Origin: Siphonodentalium dalli
Lineage: Eukaryota; Mollusca; Scaphopoda; Gadilida; Siphonodentaliidae
Reading direction: 5' to 3'
Length of the DNA stretch: 64,000 nt
Assembly: GCA_032622095.1 (NCBI GenBank)
Contig: CP136062.1
Location: 7,715,710 to 7,779,709, forward strand
Below the pieces are notes generated by a model. It saw only the letters and a program-made list of their open reading frames with translations. It ran no database searches and was not told the origin of the DNA. Position 1 is the first letter of the stretch. Each line of letters begins with the position of its first letter. Below, one piece after another: positions 1 through 11,738 of this stretch. The position numbers were made by a program, and so were the translations under genes.

Positions 1-250
1 GTATGTGACTAACATTTGAGAGGACGCAGACCATGTTCGAATATGGTCACGGTCCGATGATTTTTGACTGAGTTATGCCCCTTTTCCGACTTATAAATCG
101 CTGTTTTCGTGTTTGCCACATGGTAACTTGAACAATATTGAACAGAAGTTCTTGATATTTGGTATGCAGTTCACATTTGGGAAGGCCATGTTCAAATCTG
201 GTCACGATCGGATGATTTTTGACGGAGTTAATTGGAACCCGAAATTAAAA
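1..250. repeat. Two diverged copies of a ~157-bp dispersed repeat
   Basis: Positions 4-85 and 161-236 share the words ACATTTG, CCATGTTC, TGGTCACG and GATGATTTTTGAC in the same order and orientation, about 157 bp apart. The first copy probably starts before the window. No coding potential is seen. Confidence 0.6.
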
Positions 251-847
251 AAAATGTGAATCTTTATTCACCCACTCCCTTGCATGTGTTGACATTTTTT
301 AGCTAGGGGTATTTTTGAAACCACTCTAAATCCTATTCTCCCAATCCGCTTATGTATATGTTGCCATTTCCCTATATAACTGTACCAACAATTTTCAACT
401 GTTGGAAATATTTAGATCCATATGGTCGGAATATTTACAACTGATAGACAATTCAGCCGGGAATTGTTTTTTTGACAAATCGGATGAACCCTGAATTTTA
501 TTTTTGCTCAAAGCACGTTTGTGTGTTATTCCTGCCAACCACAAGGCAATTAATTTCCGCTTTTTCGACTGCAGATAACTCCGATTGGCCGGCATTTTGC
601 AATTGAATCAACTATACTATTATTGATGGAACATTCACATCATATGTCAAATATCTGGCTCGATTGATTTGCGTGTGCCGTTTAGCATGTGCGATAATTG
701 GTGATAAGCCGCCAATGACGATCACATTGAAATCAATCGCTCATGTGAACAACGTCCTTGAGACAGAATTCGACCTTAAACGAAGCATGTGTGACTGTCA
801 ATGTCGAATTCTGAGTCCCATTATATATTATCATCAGTATGTATTTG
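251..847. other. AT-rich stretch with no recognised gene
   Basis: Only short chance reading frames are present (longest about 66 codons). No RNA gene or clear repeat was recognised. Confidence 0.5.
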
Positions 848-955
848 ACTCGACGTGGTGGTTCATCAATTATAGTGCCACTCTGTCATTGTTGCCACCG
901 ACTATATCATTGAACAATCGATGATCGGTGGGTATGCAAAAAGAACAAAATGGAC
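848..955 (+). repeat. 108-bp sequence repeated at 11631-11738
   Basis: It begins ACTCGACGTGGTGGTTCATC and ends in AAATGGAC. The second copy at 11631-11738 has the same length and only a few substitutions. It shows no terminal inverted repeat. The second copy starts exactly where the large repeat block at 8164 ends. Confidence 0.8.
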
Positions 956-3060
956 AATTTTACACGTACATTACCATAACTCAAAGCATGAAGTATCTCG
1001 ATCTAAATTCCTACCATGTGTACACATAAGAAAGTAGAGAGATTACTAATTTAATATGCTGGAAGCAAAGGGTGTTGCTACTTTCGAAGTTTCATATGTG
1101 TGGGATACTATGTGTAAGTTTACTATATGCCTTGCCCCATGTCGCAGAAGAATCCATATTATGAGCAAATAGGTCCAACAGCCATCAAATGTCCGACTGC
1201 GATTGTCTATATATGTCATACATTCAATCCAACATTAAAACAAGAACGTGTGTCATTGTCGAATATAGGACCGTCGCCACATGCAACGATGGAACCTGGT
1301 TTGATTGTATGTTGCTCACAAGGTAAACTTACTCAAAATATACCGACCCATTACGGCTTCAAATTCCTCAATATTAAGCTAAAATAGGATTTAAATCAAT
1401 TGTTTTCTGGGACGTCTACTTAGATGAATGCACGCAATAACTACCACACCTATGTACATTATCTGATATTTGTAATAATGCTTTCGATCAGATACATATA
1501 ACGCATATCGTAAAATGTATCCTGGGGACAATTACCACAATCATGAATATTTGACATATATCAGATACGTAGGTTGTTCCATTGCAGAAAATTGGCGATC
1601 GTGCAAAGGAGCTGCTAATTATTGTTTGTGTTAAAAGTACTCCACGGCTACTATATTTCTTGAGAATGTCCTACCTGTAGCGGTTATACTCTATTTTGAT
1701 TAAAACAATAATTCCGCGGCTATGGCTGATAACATGTGACCAACGAGTTGTCACCCCGTTGCTTGAAATGGATCAGCATCAGTGAAAGGGACACATTTAG
1801 CATGACAAGCATCATTCTAATGCTGAGCAACTGAGTATATGACATTTTGAGCACGTCTTCTAACTGTGTGGCTTTCTAATCCTTGTACTTTTCATCTTTG
1901 GTTAATTGCCGAGATTGCTCCATACTGATATATAAATTGGATGATATAGTTTTATCCCATTCGAGTACTGTACGTGATTATCATAGTTGGGTACGTGTGA
2001 CGGAGAGTCGTGTGATACCTACAGTGTGAGACCAACTTTCATGGATCCAAATTTCATGGGACAATCAATACCACGGCCTCACACTTACCGTTATCATTTA
2101 AAGCATTAGTATTTACAAATGAGGGGTCAGTTTTGATAATATTCTACCTGTTCCAACCAAACCTGAAAGTTGGTTCTGTGCAACATTCTTGGGGTAAGCT
2201 CCAAGTAACTTGATATTATTTAAAATGACCAATGCCTTGTATGAAGTTAAATACTGAATGCATATAATGTGCTTAAATATATTGTGATAGCAACGCGAAT
2301 TCTGGACAGCCGGGAAGATATAAAATAATATGGTAGCGAATGCATATATATATATAACTCGCCGAAGGCATCAGCCACTACTCAGACATACAAGATATAT
2401 AGTACATTAGCAGGACAACAATTATACTATTGGTCGTCAATGTGTATTCAATAAAATAATTAATACACCTGCAACCACGCATATCAAGCGGCATATAATT
2501 AAGTACAGATAGCAAATACTCAAATGAACTGCTTAAGTAAATAAGCATAAATCCACGTCTGATGGGACCATAGCGAGAATATAACGACACAGATACGTAT
2601 TGTGTCAGATTTGTTTGAGATTTGTTTCGGTTATTTCAATAGAACATCACTCCAATGAACGTGAAAATCAATTACCCCAGTACGCATTGACAACATTGAT
2701 GAGATATATAAAATAAATTGTCCATTCTTTGCATACCCGCACTTATCAGGATTCTAAATTGGTTGTTATTGCTTGACAAATAATTTGAGAAATAAAATGA
2801 GCATTTAATTTCTCAATGCCAACAGTTTTATTGGATTCTGATCACATTATCAAGAGACATATATGCACGAACGAATAAGCTACAAAACTCATAACATGCA
2901 AATAACATAACATTGCAACTCGGAAGCAGGTAATTTTATCGAAACATTTTTTAGTTTTATGGCGGCCATTTTGGTCTCCATCATTGGTTTTACGTAACCA
3001 GTTGACTTATACATATTACAATACAGCCTCTATGAAATAAAGATCAGTTACAACCGGTGT
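956..3060. other. Intergenic sequence, no supported gene
   Basis: Reading frames here are short (86 codons or fewer) and show no recognisable motif. A short dinucleotide TA run lies near 2345-2357. A weak inverted match to 930-955 occurs near 2717-2746 but is too short to define an element. Confidence 0.5.
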
Positions 3061-3061
3061 G

Positions 3062-3180
3062 CACACTCAGCGTGCACAGAGTGCCGATATTAAACTTGGC
3101 AGCCATCTTGGACGCCATCTTGGATTTTATTACCTTCATAATCTAGGATTTGAACGGAATCTTACATTATCCATGTCCCC
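3062..3180 (+). repeat. Copy of a repeat also present at 7395-7510
   Basis: Shared words include GCCATCTTGGACGC, ATCTTGGATTTTAT and AATCTAGGATTTGAACG, same orientation in both copies. The two copies flank the intact LINE. They are probably units of the diverged array seen at 7141-7770, with the LINE inserted between units; that step is inference. Confidence 0.7.
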
Positions 3181-3589
3181 GGATGGTTCTGCCCTATATT
3201 GGATTGTTTATTTGCACAAATTAAATACATAATACACAAACATAATAATATATATTTCAAATTTGCACAGGAGCGGCATGGCCAATACAGGCCGTCTTCC
3301 TGCCGCCCCTTATACATAATAGAGAATAAGCAGATGGCGATCATATTGTTGTTTGACAATCGAGATGTTGCATGAGGGTCAGCTGTTGAAATAATGTGTT
3401 GTTAAAATTTTGGGGTTGTGTTTTATATATCCAACTTTGTTCGGGCAGATATGATTAAATAAATGTCTATACAATTATGTGTCCATGGATATGTGCCCAT
3501 AAATGGTGAGTAATCCAGGGTTACGCACGTAATGAGGACACGTCTCTTAAGGGCAATCATACATAATACATGTATACATATTGTTCCAA
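3181..3589 (-). other. Probable 3' UTR and tail region of the LINE at 3590-6706
   Basis: This lies directly downstream, in the minus-strand sense, of the ORF2 stop codon. The minus strand carries TTATTTAATCA near 3450-3462, a plausible A-rich 3' end. I could not fix the exact end or find a target-site duplication. Confidence 0.4.
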
Positions 3590-6500
3590 TTACTTTCTAC
3601 AATCTCGGCATTCCGCGTTGTCACAAGTTACTGAGCTATTATAGTGTGATTGCACATTTGTACGTATGGAAGATTTAAAGATGGTTCTGCTAGCTGCAAA
3701 TCTGTGTGTTGTGTCCAAGCAGTTCCACACATACGGAAATGAGTATCTCGGTAGAATTTGAGAGAAATTCGTCCTTGGAATTGTAGTAGCCAAGTTGCCG
3801 GACTGTCGTGTTGTTGATATTGGTGTATACTTAAATAAACTTTCGAAAGACGGGGGAAGATATTTGTTTTTCCAATCATACATGAACAATGCGATTTGAA
3901 GATGATACAGGTCATGAAACTTTAGAATTTTTAGAGTTTTAAACAACGGCTCTGTGTGACTGCGATATCTTTTGTTGCATAATATCCGGACTGCTTTTTT
4001 CTGTAGCCGAAAAAGAGACCCTGATGCTGAAACGTGTCCCCAGATTATTATTCCGTATAGGAGATGACTGTGAATTAAGGAGAAGTACAGAGTTTTTAGT
4101 GCACTTTTGGGGAGGAATCGTTTGGCTTTACCTAGACAGTATATTGCATGTGATATTTTTCTGGTTAGCATTGATATGTGGTACTTAAAAGTAAGATTTT
4201 CGTCAATGATTATGCCAAGGAATTTAAGTGATTTTTCTTGGTTTTGATTACTTACACGAACTAGTTCCTTTTTATTCAATTTAATTCGCAGATCTGCCCA
4301 TTTAAAATCGTTATTTTGTGGATGCAGCAACATATATTTAGTTTTTGATTCATTGAGGGATAGTCGGTTACTACAGCACCAGCGGTATACTTTATCTAGT
4401 TCATCGTTTATCTTATTCTGAATGGTTTTAGAGTTATTCCCTGACATGTATAATGTTGTGTCGTCAGCAAATGAAAGAAATTTGAGATTGGTGCTGTTGG
4501 GCATGTCGTTGACATACATTAGAAATAGGATGGGACCAAGGATAGACCCCTGTGGTACTCCACATGTCATAGTCAACATTCCCGATTGATGATCATGGAC
4601 TTCTACATATTGTCGCCTGTCATGTAAGTAACTTCTGAACCAGTCATTAGCGATTCCCCTTATTCCATAGTGATCGAGCTTTCTAAGTAAAATTTCGTGA
4701 CTTATGGTGTCAAAAGCTTTTGATAAGTCTAAGAAAATGGCAATGGTGGAGTCACGGGTTTTTTTGTCATTACATTCCGCTACATCTTCGAGAAGATGTA
4801 TAAGTGGATGAATGGTAGAATGTTTCTTACGAAAGCCATATTGGTGTTCATGAAGAATTTTATGTTTGTTGAGGAACGATGAAAGCCGAGCATTGATTAT
4901 TTTTTCCATTATTTTGGAAAATGCAGGTAATATGCTGATTGGTCTATAATTTTCAATCTGATCGCGTTCCCCTTTTTTGTATATAGGCATTATTCTAGAT
5001 ATTTTCATTTTCTCGGGCACAAGTCCCTGGGCAAATGAGAGATTAAAAATATGCGTGAGTGGTCCAACCGTTTCGTTAATTGTTTGTTTCATTAGTTTCA
5101 CGGATACATCGTTTATATCTGTGCAAGTTTTATTAGATAATTTCGAGCAAAGTGATATTAGTTCATCTCTGTTTGTTGGGAAAATAAAAAGGTTATTTTC
5201 ATACTGCCCCGGTAGGTAATCGATGAAGTTCATCCCTGGAATCTGTGTTACATTGTTTGCGGTAATTCTTCCAATGTCAGCGAAAAATGTGTTGAATGCG
5301 CATGCTATAGTTGTCGGGTCAGACAGTTTTCCGTTACCGGTACCATTTGAAAATTCGGTAGGAAAGGTATTCAAACCATGAGATATTTTAAGGGCTTCTT
5401 TCAGTATCGTCCAAGTGCGTCGCATGTTTGCTTGATTTTCTTTGAGAATATTGTCGTAATAATGATTTTTACTCCGCCGTTTTAATTGGTTGTATATTCT
5501 GCAGTATATTTTGTATCTACCTATGTTTTCATCTGTTGGAAATTTTAACTTATTGGTGTACAATTTGCTTTTTTTTACTGACGATTGAATGAGTCCTTTA
5601 GTCATCCATGGTTCTCGTTTAGTGTACTTGTTTGGTGGTTTGCGTTTAATTTTTGGAAAGGCTTCTTCGAAGAATAAGGAGTAGCTGCGCAAAAAGGCGT
5701 TATATGCTAGGTCTGCGTCTTGGTATATGAAGACCTCATCGAATGAATGATTGTTCAGAAGACTTTTAAATTTTGTTATATTGTTTTCGGACATTATTCT
5801 AGTTGTTGTTTGATTTACGTCATTCTTTGTATTGGTATCATTGGTTTCGACGTGGAATGTACCAAAGTGGTCTGAGACGTCCGATAGGATGATTCCACTG
5901 TGAAATTTGCAGTTGGATATGCTATTTGTGTAAATGTGGTCAATGAGAGTCGCTGAGAATTCAGCTACTCTCGTTGGTTTAGTAATCACTGGCATGAATC
6001 CACGTTCGAACATATTACTGATGAAAGCATTTGTTTTACTGTGTGAATCAGAATGCAGTAAGTCTATGTTAAAATCACCAACGATGTATACTTTTGCATT
6101 TAATTCGTTAAGTTTGATAATAACATTGTCAAGCTGATTAGAGAAGGTTTCTATGTCAGCGAGCGGGGCACTGTTAGGTCGGTATATAGAGCCTACAATG
6201 TATGAATTTTTTTTACCCGGATTTATTTCTACAAATAGTGTTTCAATTACATGGGGAATGAATATCGAGAGGTCATTTCTAGTTTTATATTTAAGGCTAC
6301 TTTTAATGAAAATTCCGACCCCACCCCTTCCGTCATCATTGTCCGGACGAGATTTGTACTCGAATGGGTGATATCCTTCTAATGTGAAAGTATCCCTTAC
6401 CCTAAAAACTTCAGATAGCGCAATTATGTCAAATAAGTTTTCCCCTGATTGTTGAATATTACATAGGAGGTCAACAAATGAGTCCCAGTTCGCTGTCAAG

Positions 6501-6706
6501 CTTCGACAGTTTAGCCCAAGGAGAGACGTCGTCTTCCTTTCAATTGATAGTTTCTCCTTGATTTGAAGTGGGGCATAATAATCTGATTGGTGGTTCAGAA
6601 TGTCGTAAATGTTACTCCCATTATCACAGTCATCGCCCTTATATACGGTGGCAAAGTTATAGTCATCACCCTGGAGCTCACCCACAGATAGTCTATCGAT
6701 AACCAT
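3590..6706 (-). CDS. Non-LTR retrotransposon ORF2: endonuclease and reverse transcriptase, uninterrupted
   Basis: A single open frame of 1,038 codons encodes the replication protein of a LINE. Residues 65-290 are an APE-type endonuclease: LNCRSL at 65-70, ALSEV with its Glu at 99, GDFNIDL at 210-216 and SDH at 278-280. A linker follows, then the reverse transcriptase: YRPISIL at 587-593, FLDLSKAFD at 658-666, GVPQGSILGP at 716-725 and the catalytic FADD at 746-749, with a thumb-like region after it. The last residues are cysteine-rich (C-x4-C-x2-C). In the family, endonuclease nicking primes reverse transcription of the element RNA. About 60 residues of unknown role precede the endonuclease. 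No ORF1 was found upstream. Motif style suggests the Jockey/CR1/L2 superfamily, but I do not assign a clade. No stop or frameshift is present, so this copy may be young or even competent. Confidence 0.95.
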   Translation of the reverse strand: MVIDRLSVGELQGDDYNFATVYKGDDCDNGSNIYDILNHQSDYYAPLQIKEKLSIERKTTSLLGLNCRSLTANWDSFVDLLCNIQQSGENLFDIIALSEVFRVRDTFTLEGYHPFEYKSRPDNDDGRGGVGIFIKSSLKYKTRNDLSIFIPHVIETLFVEINPGKKNSYIVGSIYRPNSAPLADIETFSNQLDNVIIKLNELNAKVYIVGDFNIDLLHSDSHSKTNAFISNMFERGFMPVITKPTRVAEFSATLIDHIYTNSISNCKFHSGIILSDVSDHFGTFHVETNDTNTKNDVNQTTTRIMSENNITKFKSLLNNHSFDEVFIYQDADLAYNAFLRSYSLFFEEAFPKIKRKPPNKYTKREPWMTKGLIQSSVKKSKLYTNKLKFPTDENIGRYKIYCRIYNQLKRRSKNHYYDNILKENQANMRRTWTILKEALKISHGLNTFPTEFSNGTGNGKLSDPTTIACAFNTFFADIGRITANNVTQIPGMNFIDYLPGQYENNLFIFPTNRDELISLCSKLSNKTCTDINDVSVKLMKQTINETVGPLTHIFNLSFAQGLVPEKMKISRIMPIYKKGERDQIENYRPISILPAFSKIMEKIINARLSSFLNKHKILHEHQYGFRKKHSTIHPLIHLLEDVAECNDKKTRDSTIAIFLDLSKAFDTISHEILLRKLDHYGIRGIANDWFRSYLHDRRQYVEVHDHQSGMLTMTCGVPQGSILGPILFLMYVNDMPNSTNLKFLSFADDTTLYMSGNNSKTIQNKINDELDKVYRWCCSNRLSLNESKTKYMLLHPQNNDFKWADLRIKLNKKELVRVSNQNQEKSLKFLGIIIDENLTFKYHISMLTRKISHAIYCLGKAKRFLPKSALKTLYFSLIHSHLLYGIIIWGHVSASGSLFRLQKKAVRILCNKRYRSHTEPLFKTLKILKFHDLYHLQIALFMYDWKNKYLPPSFESLFKYTPISTTRQSGNLATTIPRTNFSQILPRYSFPYVWNCLDTTHRFAASRTIFKSSIRTNVQSHYNSSVTCDNAECRDCRK

Positions 6707-7140
6707 TGTTTGAAATTATATTAGAGTTATATATTTTACCCCAAATCAGGAATGTACTTTCATTTTTCGGCATATTTAGTACCGTGTCCGTGTAAAGATA
6801 CCTAACATGCGCATCCTTGTCACACAACAATTTCATCTTGAGCAGTACGGAATAACAGAACATAAAACATTTACAGAACAATTTGATGGGAATCATATAC
6901 ATATATACATATTAGTATAAGCAATACATGTGTATACATGTGCATTCGTGTATAAACAAATATAATGCATAGCATTGGCATGATATACAAGATGGTCCGC
7001 TGTTGTGTAAGTCGCTATATTTGTCAGTCGACTATTCCGACGAGCGTCTCAACAGTCATTGACTGTTTTGATTTTTGTGTATATTAGCGGCAGCTCAACA
7101 AGGCCGTGCGTTTCGTGCAGGTCGTGTTTCACGGGTGATT
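6707..7140. other. Upstream (5') flank of the intact LINE
   Basis: In the minus-strand sense this is the 5' side of ORF2. It contains only short frames and no ORF1-like protein such as a zinc-knuckle or coiled-coil reading frame. The element may lack ORF1 or be 5'-truncated here. Confidence 0.4.
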
Positions 7141-7770
7141 GACCAGGTTGACACTACAAAATGCGCATTGTCGATGTTTTATTGGAAACAACCTGCATGG
7201 GTGCATTTAAGTGGCTATTTGTGAAATTGGGGTGAGGTTAAGTTTTTATCGGTTAGTTTACCATTTGGAGATATATAATAAAGATAGGACCATCATTTTG
7301 TAGGCAATACCCTTCCATTTGCAAAAATATTTAACTTGGAAGAATTCGACAGATATGCTATATTTGCACAGAGTTAATGATCTAGTCCGGTTACCATACA
7401 TCTGGTGTATAGAGTGTCAATATAACAATTGGCGGCCATCTTGGACGCAATCTTGGATTTTATATTACCTTCCTAATCTAGGATTTGAACGATGTTTTAC
7501 ATTATCAGTGGCGCCGTACGATTCTACACAATATGAAAAGGTAAACTGTGCATTGTCAATTTATTTGGTGGACACAAACTGCATGTACACACATATGTGG
7601 TTATTTGTGAAATTGGGGGATGGTTAAGTTTTTGTCTATTATGTCAATACTTGGAAAGATATAATGTAAGTATGAACATCATTATATAGGGGGTACCCTT
7701 CCATTTCCAAAAATATATAACTTGGAAGAATTAGACAGATATGCTATCTTTGCACAGAGTTGACGCACAA
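7141..7770. repeat. Diverged tandem repeat, two units of ~387 bp
   Basis: The end of the first unit (around 7340-7376) reappears near 7727-7762: both carry CTTGGAAGAATT, GACAGATATGCTAT and TTTGCACAGAGTT. GTGAAATTGGGG and CCCTTCCATTT also recur in order. The 7395-7510 part matches 3062-3180. Divergence is visible by eye, so the duplication is not recent. Confidence 0.7.
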
Positions 7771-8163
7771 CACTTTGTCTGAATCGCCATGAATTTTTGA
7801 CGCGTCACGCTACATATTTTACCATGACGTCACGAAATCAGAACGAAAGCAGAAAAACGATGTTGAATCTGATTAAGTGTCTATATTCGTTCCATAATTT
7901 GCATATATGTTTACAATCTTTCCGATGTTGCTGCCCTGTTAACTAGTTGGCTAATGCCTGTTAACCTTTGAAAATATGTCATTTTTTAGGTAGGGTACCC
8001 TATGAAACATAGTGAAAAGTTATATTTTGTCACCTATCTCGACTCGGCGCCCTCTGAATTCGAAAACTAGAGTAATTTTCCCATAAGAAAATGATGGTCG
8101 CATAAATTCCCCCGATGTGCGACGATCACCCCCCCCCCCCCCCCCCCAGCACAGCCTAGACTA
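7771..8163. other. Intergenic sequence ending in a poly-C tract
   Basis: No gene is seen. A run of 19 C residues lies at 8129-8147, just before the left edge of the large repeat block. Confidence 0.6.
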
Positions 8164-11100
8164 TTAGCCATTAATCAATTTGACAGATAGGATAAATAAT
8201 TATCCAGCCAGCAGGTTGTTTATCTTTACCTTCATACAACCACCCCTAGAGCTTTGTAACATATGTCATCACTCAATTAATAACATATTTCGCTTGGAAT
8301 GACATCTATTAAAGGTACACTCATATAGTCTGGATATTGGATATTGATATCATTATATTACATGCAATAAAATCTGCCTATTTTCAAAACAGGACATCAC
8401 ACCTAATTAATGATATACATATTAAAACAAATTAGTGTCAGTGACATTTTTGTTTTAATTAAATAATTTTGTTATTATTATAAAAGTTTTTTATATTTTT
8501 TGCCTGTTAAATTGAGTGAGGAAATTCAAGATAAACATTTTTTTTTAAATTAAAATTTGGAATTAAAAAAAAGGGGTTATATCTCCTTTAAAATAAATCG
8601 GATCAAATCCATATTCGAACTTGATCTGTATTTTGGGCTGACAATCTCACATATAAACATTTTTGTCAATCTGATAAAAAAAATGTGTGAGTTTTTGCAG
8701 CATGCATGAATTCTAAGTAAAAAGGGCCATGACTCTGTAACAAAAATATTGGATCAAACCCATATTCGAACTCGAACTGTATTTTGGGATGTGAAACCTA
8801 TATACCGGTATATACTGTACAAAATTTGGTTTCGATCAAATAGAAAATGTTAGAGTTATCGCATTATGCCTAAAGTGTCTACGGAGGGACAGACAGACGT
8901 ACCTGGTACAGATGGATGGATGAACGACGAGTGGCCAAACATTGACACTAAGTGTACCATACTATGGTATACATGTAGGTACCGGTACACATAAATGTTT
9001 TATCTCATGTAGAGTACAAGAAAAATATATCAAACCTGGTGTGCCCTTTTAATATTTCTATTTACATTTGTAATCAATTGAAATCAATGCCGAAAACGCT
9101 TTCCATTAATATATAAATAAAACAAACTAGACCTACAGTTCTAAAAGTGTTATGAACAATTATTTTGTTCTCATAGACTGATACAGAGCTTTCAAGTTTT
9201 AAAAAATTTGAAAACCAAAGTTGTCTTCCCATGCAACCAACAAAATTCCAAAAAATCTACTAAACACAATCACATTATTAACTGCCAATAGTAATGCTAT
9301 TAAACAATAAAACCAGATTACATGTATGCCTTTAAGATGCACAATATATTGTCAATAACACTCACCAGTGGGTGCTAAATATACATGTACGGTTATTGGC
9401 GTTTAAAGCTGTTATCTCAGCGTTGAAAACGCACCCAATGCTGCTATTTGTGGTTATGTGTGCAGCAGATATATGTAACATTAAAGGTAGGTACTCAATC
9501 TGATAAGACCGTCATAAATTACTATTTCTTTGACTTCGGGGTTAACAAATAATTGATTCGAGTCGAGGAACCTACCCATCAACGCTCAGTGTGACCAGAT
9601 ATCATTTTTTGAAGTTGTGTTATATCTATTGTTTGTGGCCCAGAACACGCTGTCAAAAGAATTACCCAGTATATGTCTGCCCGAGTCGTCAATGATCCAG
9701 TCATTCGCAGACATTTGTTTAATACAGTTCTTTATGCCAATTTTTAATTTGTTTATGAATAGAACCTGGTGTGAAATTGTCTACAATGGAGGTTACGAGC
9801 AGTTTACCTCATCAAAATACAAACCATTAATAGAACAATGCATATATGGCATCAGTACTGACAGTAGCTCGCAGACGAGTATGAATCGCCACACCGTAGC
9901 ATTTCAACCAGGCTCTGCTCAATGCTAATAATTAATTTTATGACCCAATGTATATTTGTTTGTATTTGATAATTTATGCAATAAGAGCAAATACGTCTCA
10001 ATAGAAATATGCATTTTTTCAAGACTGTGGGGACAATAATCGAACGGATCATCTGGACGATACAGACACTGTGAAATAACATCAACACCAAGAACATTAA
10101 CATATTTATGATATTAAATACCTTCCAACGGTGCACATACAACCCAACTAACATAGCTATACATATGACTTGTAAGTTAAATACCGTACCGAATCAACAT
10201 ATACATATATATACATGTATATAGGCCTATCATCACATGTACATATATACATGTATGTAGATTTTGTGATCAATCAGTTTATTGCCCAATATCGTGCATC
10301 TATCAATTCGGTCGATTTATCTTGATATACGGAGCGCGCAGACTCTCATTTCTTGTGCTTTTACTCAATGAGGTTAAATTTTATGATTTAGCCTTGAATC
10401 ATTTCGTTTTCAAGTAGAGTTAATCTTGATTTTCAATTTAGTTCCATTGTTTACGAAAAACGTGCTATCAACACGCATGTCAGTGTTCGTGTTAGTTAAT
10501 GTCATCCTAACAAACCGCGGGTCGAGGGGTGGAGCTTATTCAGCTTAATTTTATATCAAGATGCCCGCAGCTGTTATCAGACGTCTATTGAAACAAGACA
10601 GCTGTCAATCAAGACTAGATTTTAAATGTATTCGCATATCAATTTCCAATGCAATTTCCAATTTCCAATGAAATTACATGTAATTGGTAGGGAATGCGAT
10701 AAAAAATCTACCCAATACTGCACCAGGACTGGGTACATCACACAAGTGTACTCTATAAATGTCCTGTGGCTTCACACCAGTGATACTAGTATGTCCTCAA
10801 AATATATGGAAGTGTCAACACTGCGCGTTACCGGTACAAATGTACATGTACATGTTCAAAATACTACTACATGTAATTGGTCAGCTAATATAATTATGCA
10901 GCTACATGCTTACAGCTACATGTAGTTCAATTTGTGCAATAAATGGGCCTGGGGCCACCGGGTGGACCATATGCATTGGATACATATTTCAATTCAATCA
11001 TGGCTTCAAAACATGAATTTGTGCTGACAAATTTGACACCACAGTTAGAATTGCTATATCTATGTTAATAGAAAAACATTGGGCGCCGTAACCTTGACGC

Positions 11101-11632
11101 CCAGAAACAAAATGTCAACAGAATTATTGTGCTCTGCATGGCAAAAAGTCCACGTGGGGCGCGCACACATCACATGATGTTGTTTTCGCCCTTGCATGGA
11201 TATGCATTCATCCACAGTTGTAATAACTGTACTTGAGTCAGATTAAGTAAACCGCTGTGAATATATATGCATGTACATGTACATGTTGTATGTTAGCAAT
11301 ATTAAGCGCAAGATCCGCCCTTGATAACTTGAACAAATAAGGTTCATTGGATACAATTGAAAAAAAAAATTGTCTTTGTTTGAAAACAGATCACTGAGAT
11401 CAGCAGACTGTTACAGTACAAGCGTGACACCAAATATTTTGTTATGTTTGTGCAGAAATAGTAATTTTATCAAGAGAGTTAATAAGTCAGTGTAACATGT
11501 ACATGTACTAGTATGTAAGACAAATCGGCAATGCATATATATATATATATTCACTTCTATAAATTAAATTTGAAATCCAGTTGCCATGTACCGGTATCTT
11601 CGAAAGGTTTGTGTAATGTCAGTCACAATAAC
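8164..11632 (+). repeat. 3.47-kb repeat unit, copy A
   Basis: The whole stretch is matched by 17851-19637 plus 21833-23485 with few substitutions and small indels. It begins TTAGCCATTAAT and ends GTCAGTCACAATAAC. No terminal inverted repeats or target-site duplication were found, so I cannot call it a transposon. Its 8560-8940 part holds two diverged units sharing CCATATTCGAACT and CTGTATTTTGGG, followed by a GGACAGACAGACG tail, resembling dispersed molluscan-type repeats. The longest plus frame (103 codons at 9617-9928) is conserved among copies only as expected for recent duplicates. Many TACATGTA words occur. Confidence 0.85.
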
Positions 11633-11738
11633 TCGACGTGGTGGTTCATCAATTATAGTGCCACTCTGTCATTGTTGCCACCGGCTATAGCATTGAACAA
11701 TCGATGATCGGTAGTTATGCAAAAAGAACAAAATGGAC
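11631..11738 (+). repeat. Second copy of the 108-bp sequence at 848-955
   Basis: It is the same length as the first copy with a handful of substitutions. Its left edge coincides within about two bases with the right edge of copy A, so it marks a recombination or insertion junction. Confidence 0.8.

Noticed and set aside
933-2748. Possible 1.8-kb element with inverted ends (GGTATGCAAAAAGAACAAAATG and a partial mirror near 2720)
   Set aside because: The mirrored match is short and gapped, and 848-955 recurs alone at 11631 without the rest.
3628-3915. Frames overlapping the intact LINE on both strands (also 4977-6371)
   Set aside because: They are shadows of the ORF2 coding sequence.
8129-8147. 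Poly-C/poly-G runs (also near 26224, 29918, 36573 and 61411) as possible regulatory G-quadruplexes
   Set aside because: They are single homopolymers, common slippage sites and often sequencing artefacts. They do not show the separated G-tracts of a typical quadruplex.
9617-9928. A 103-104 codon frame (MLYLLFVAQN...) present in three copies (also 19278 and 21473)
   Set aside because: It is conserved only because the DNA is recently duplicated. No domain, splice context or preferential silent change was visible.
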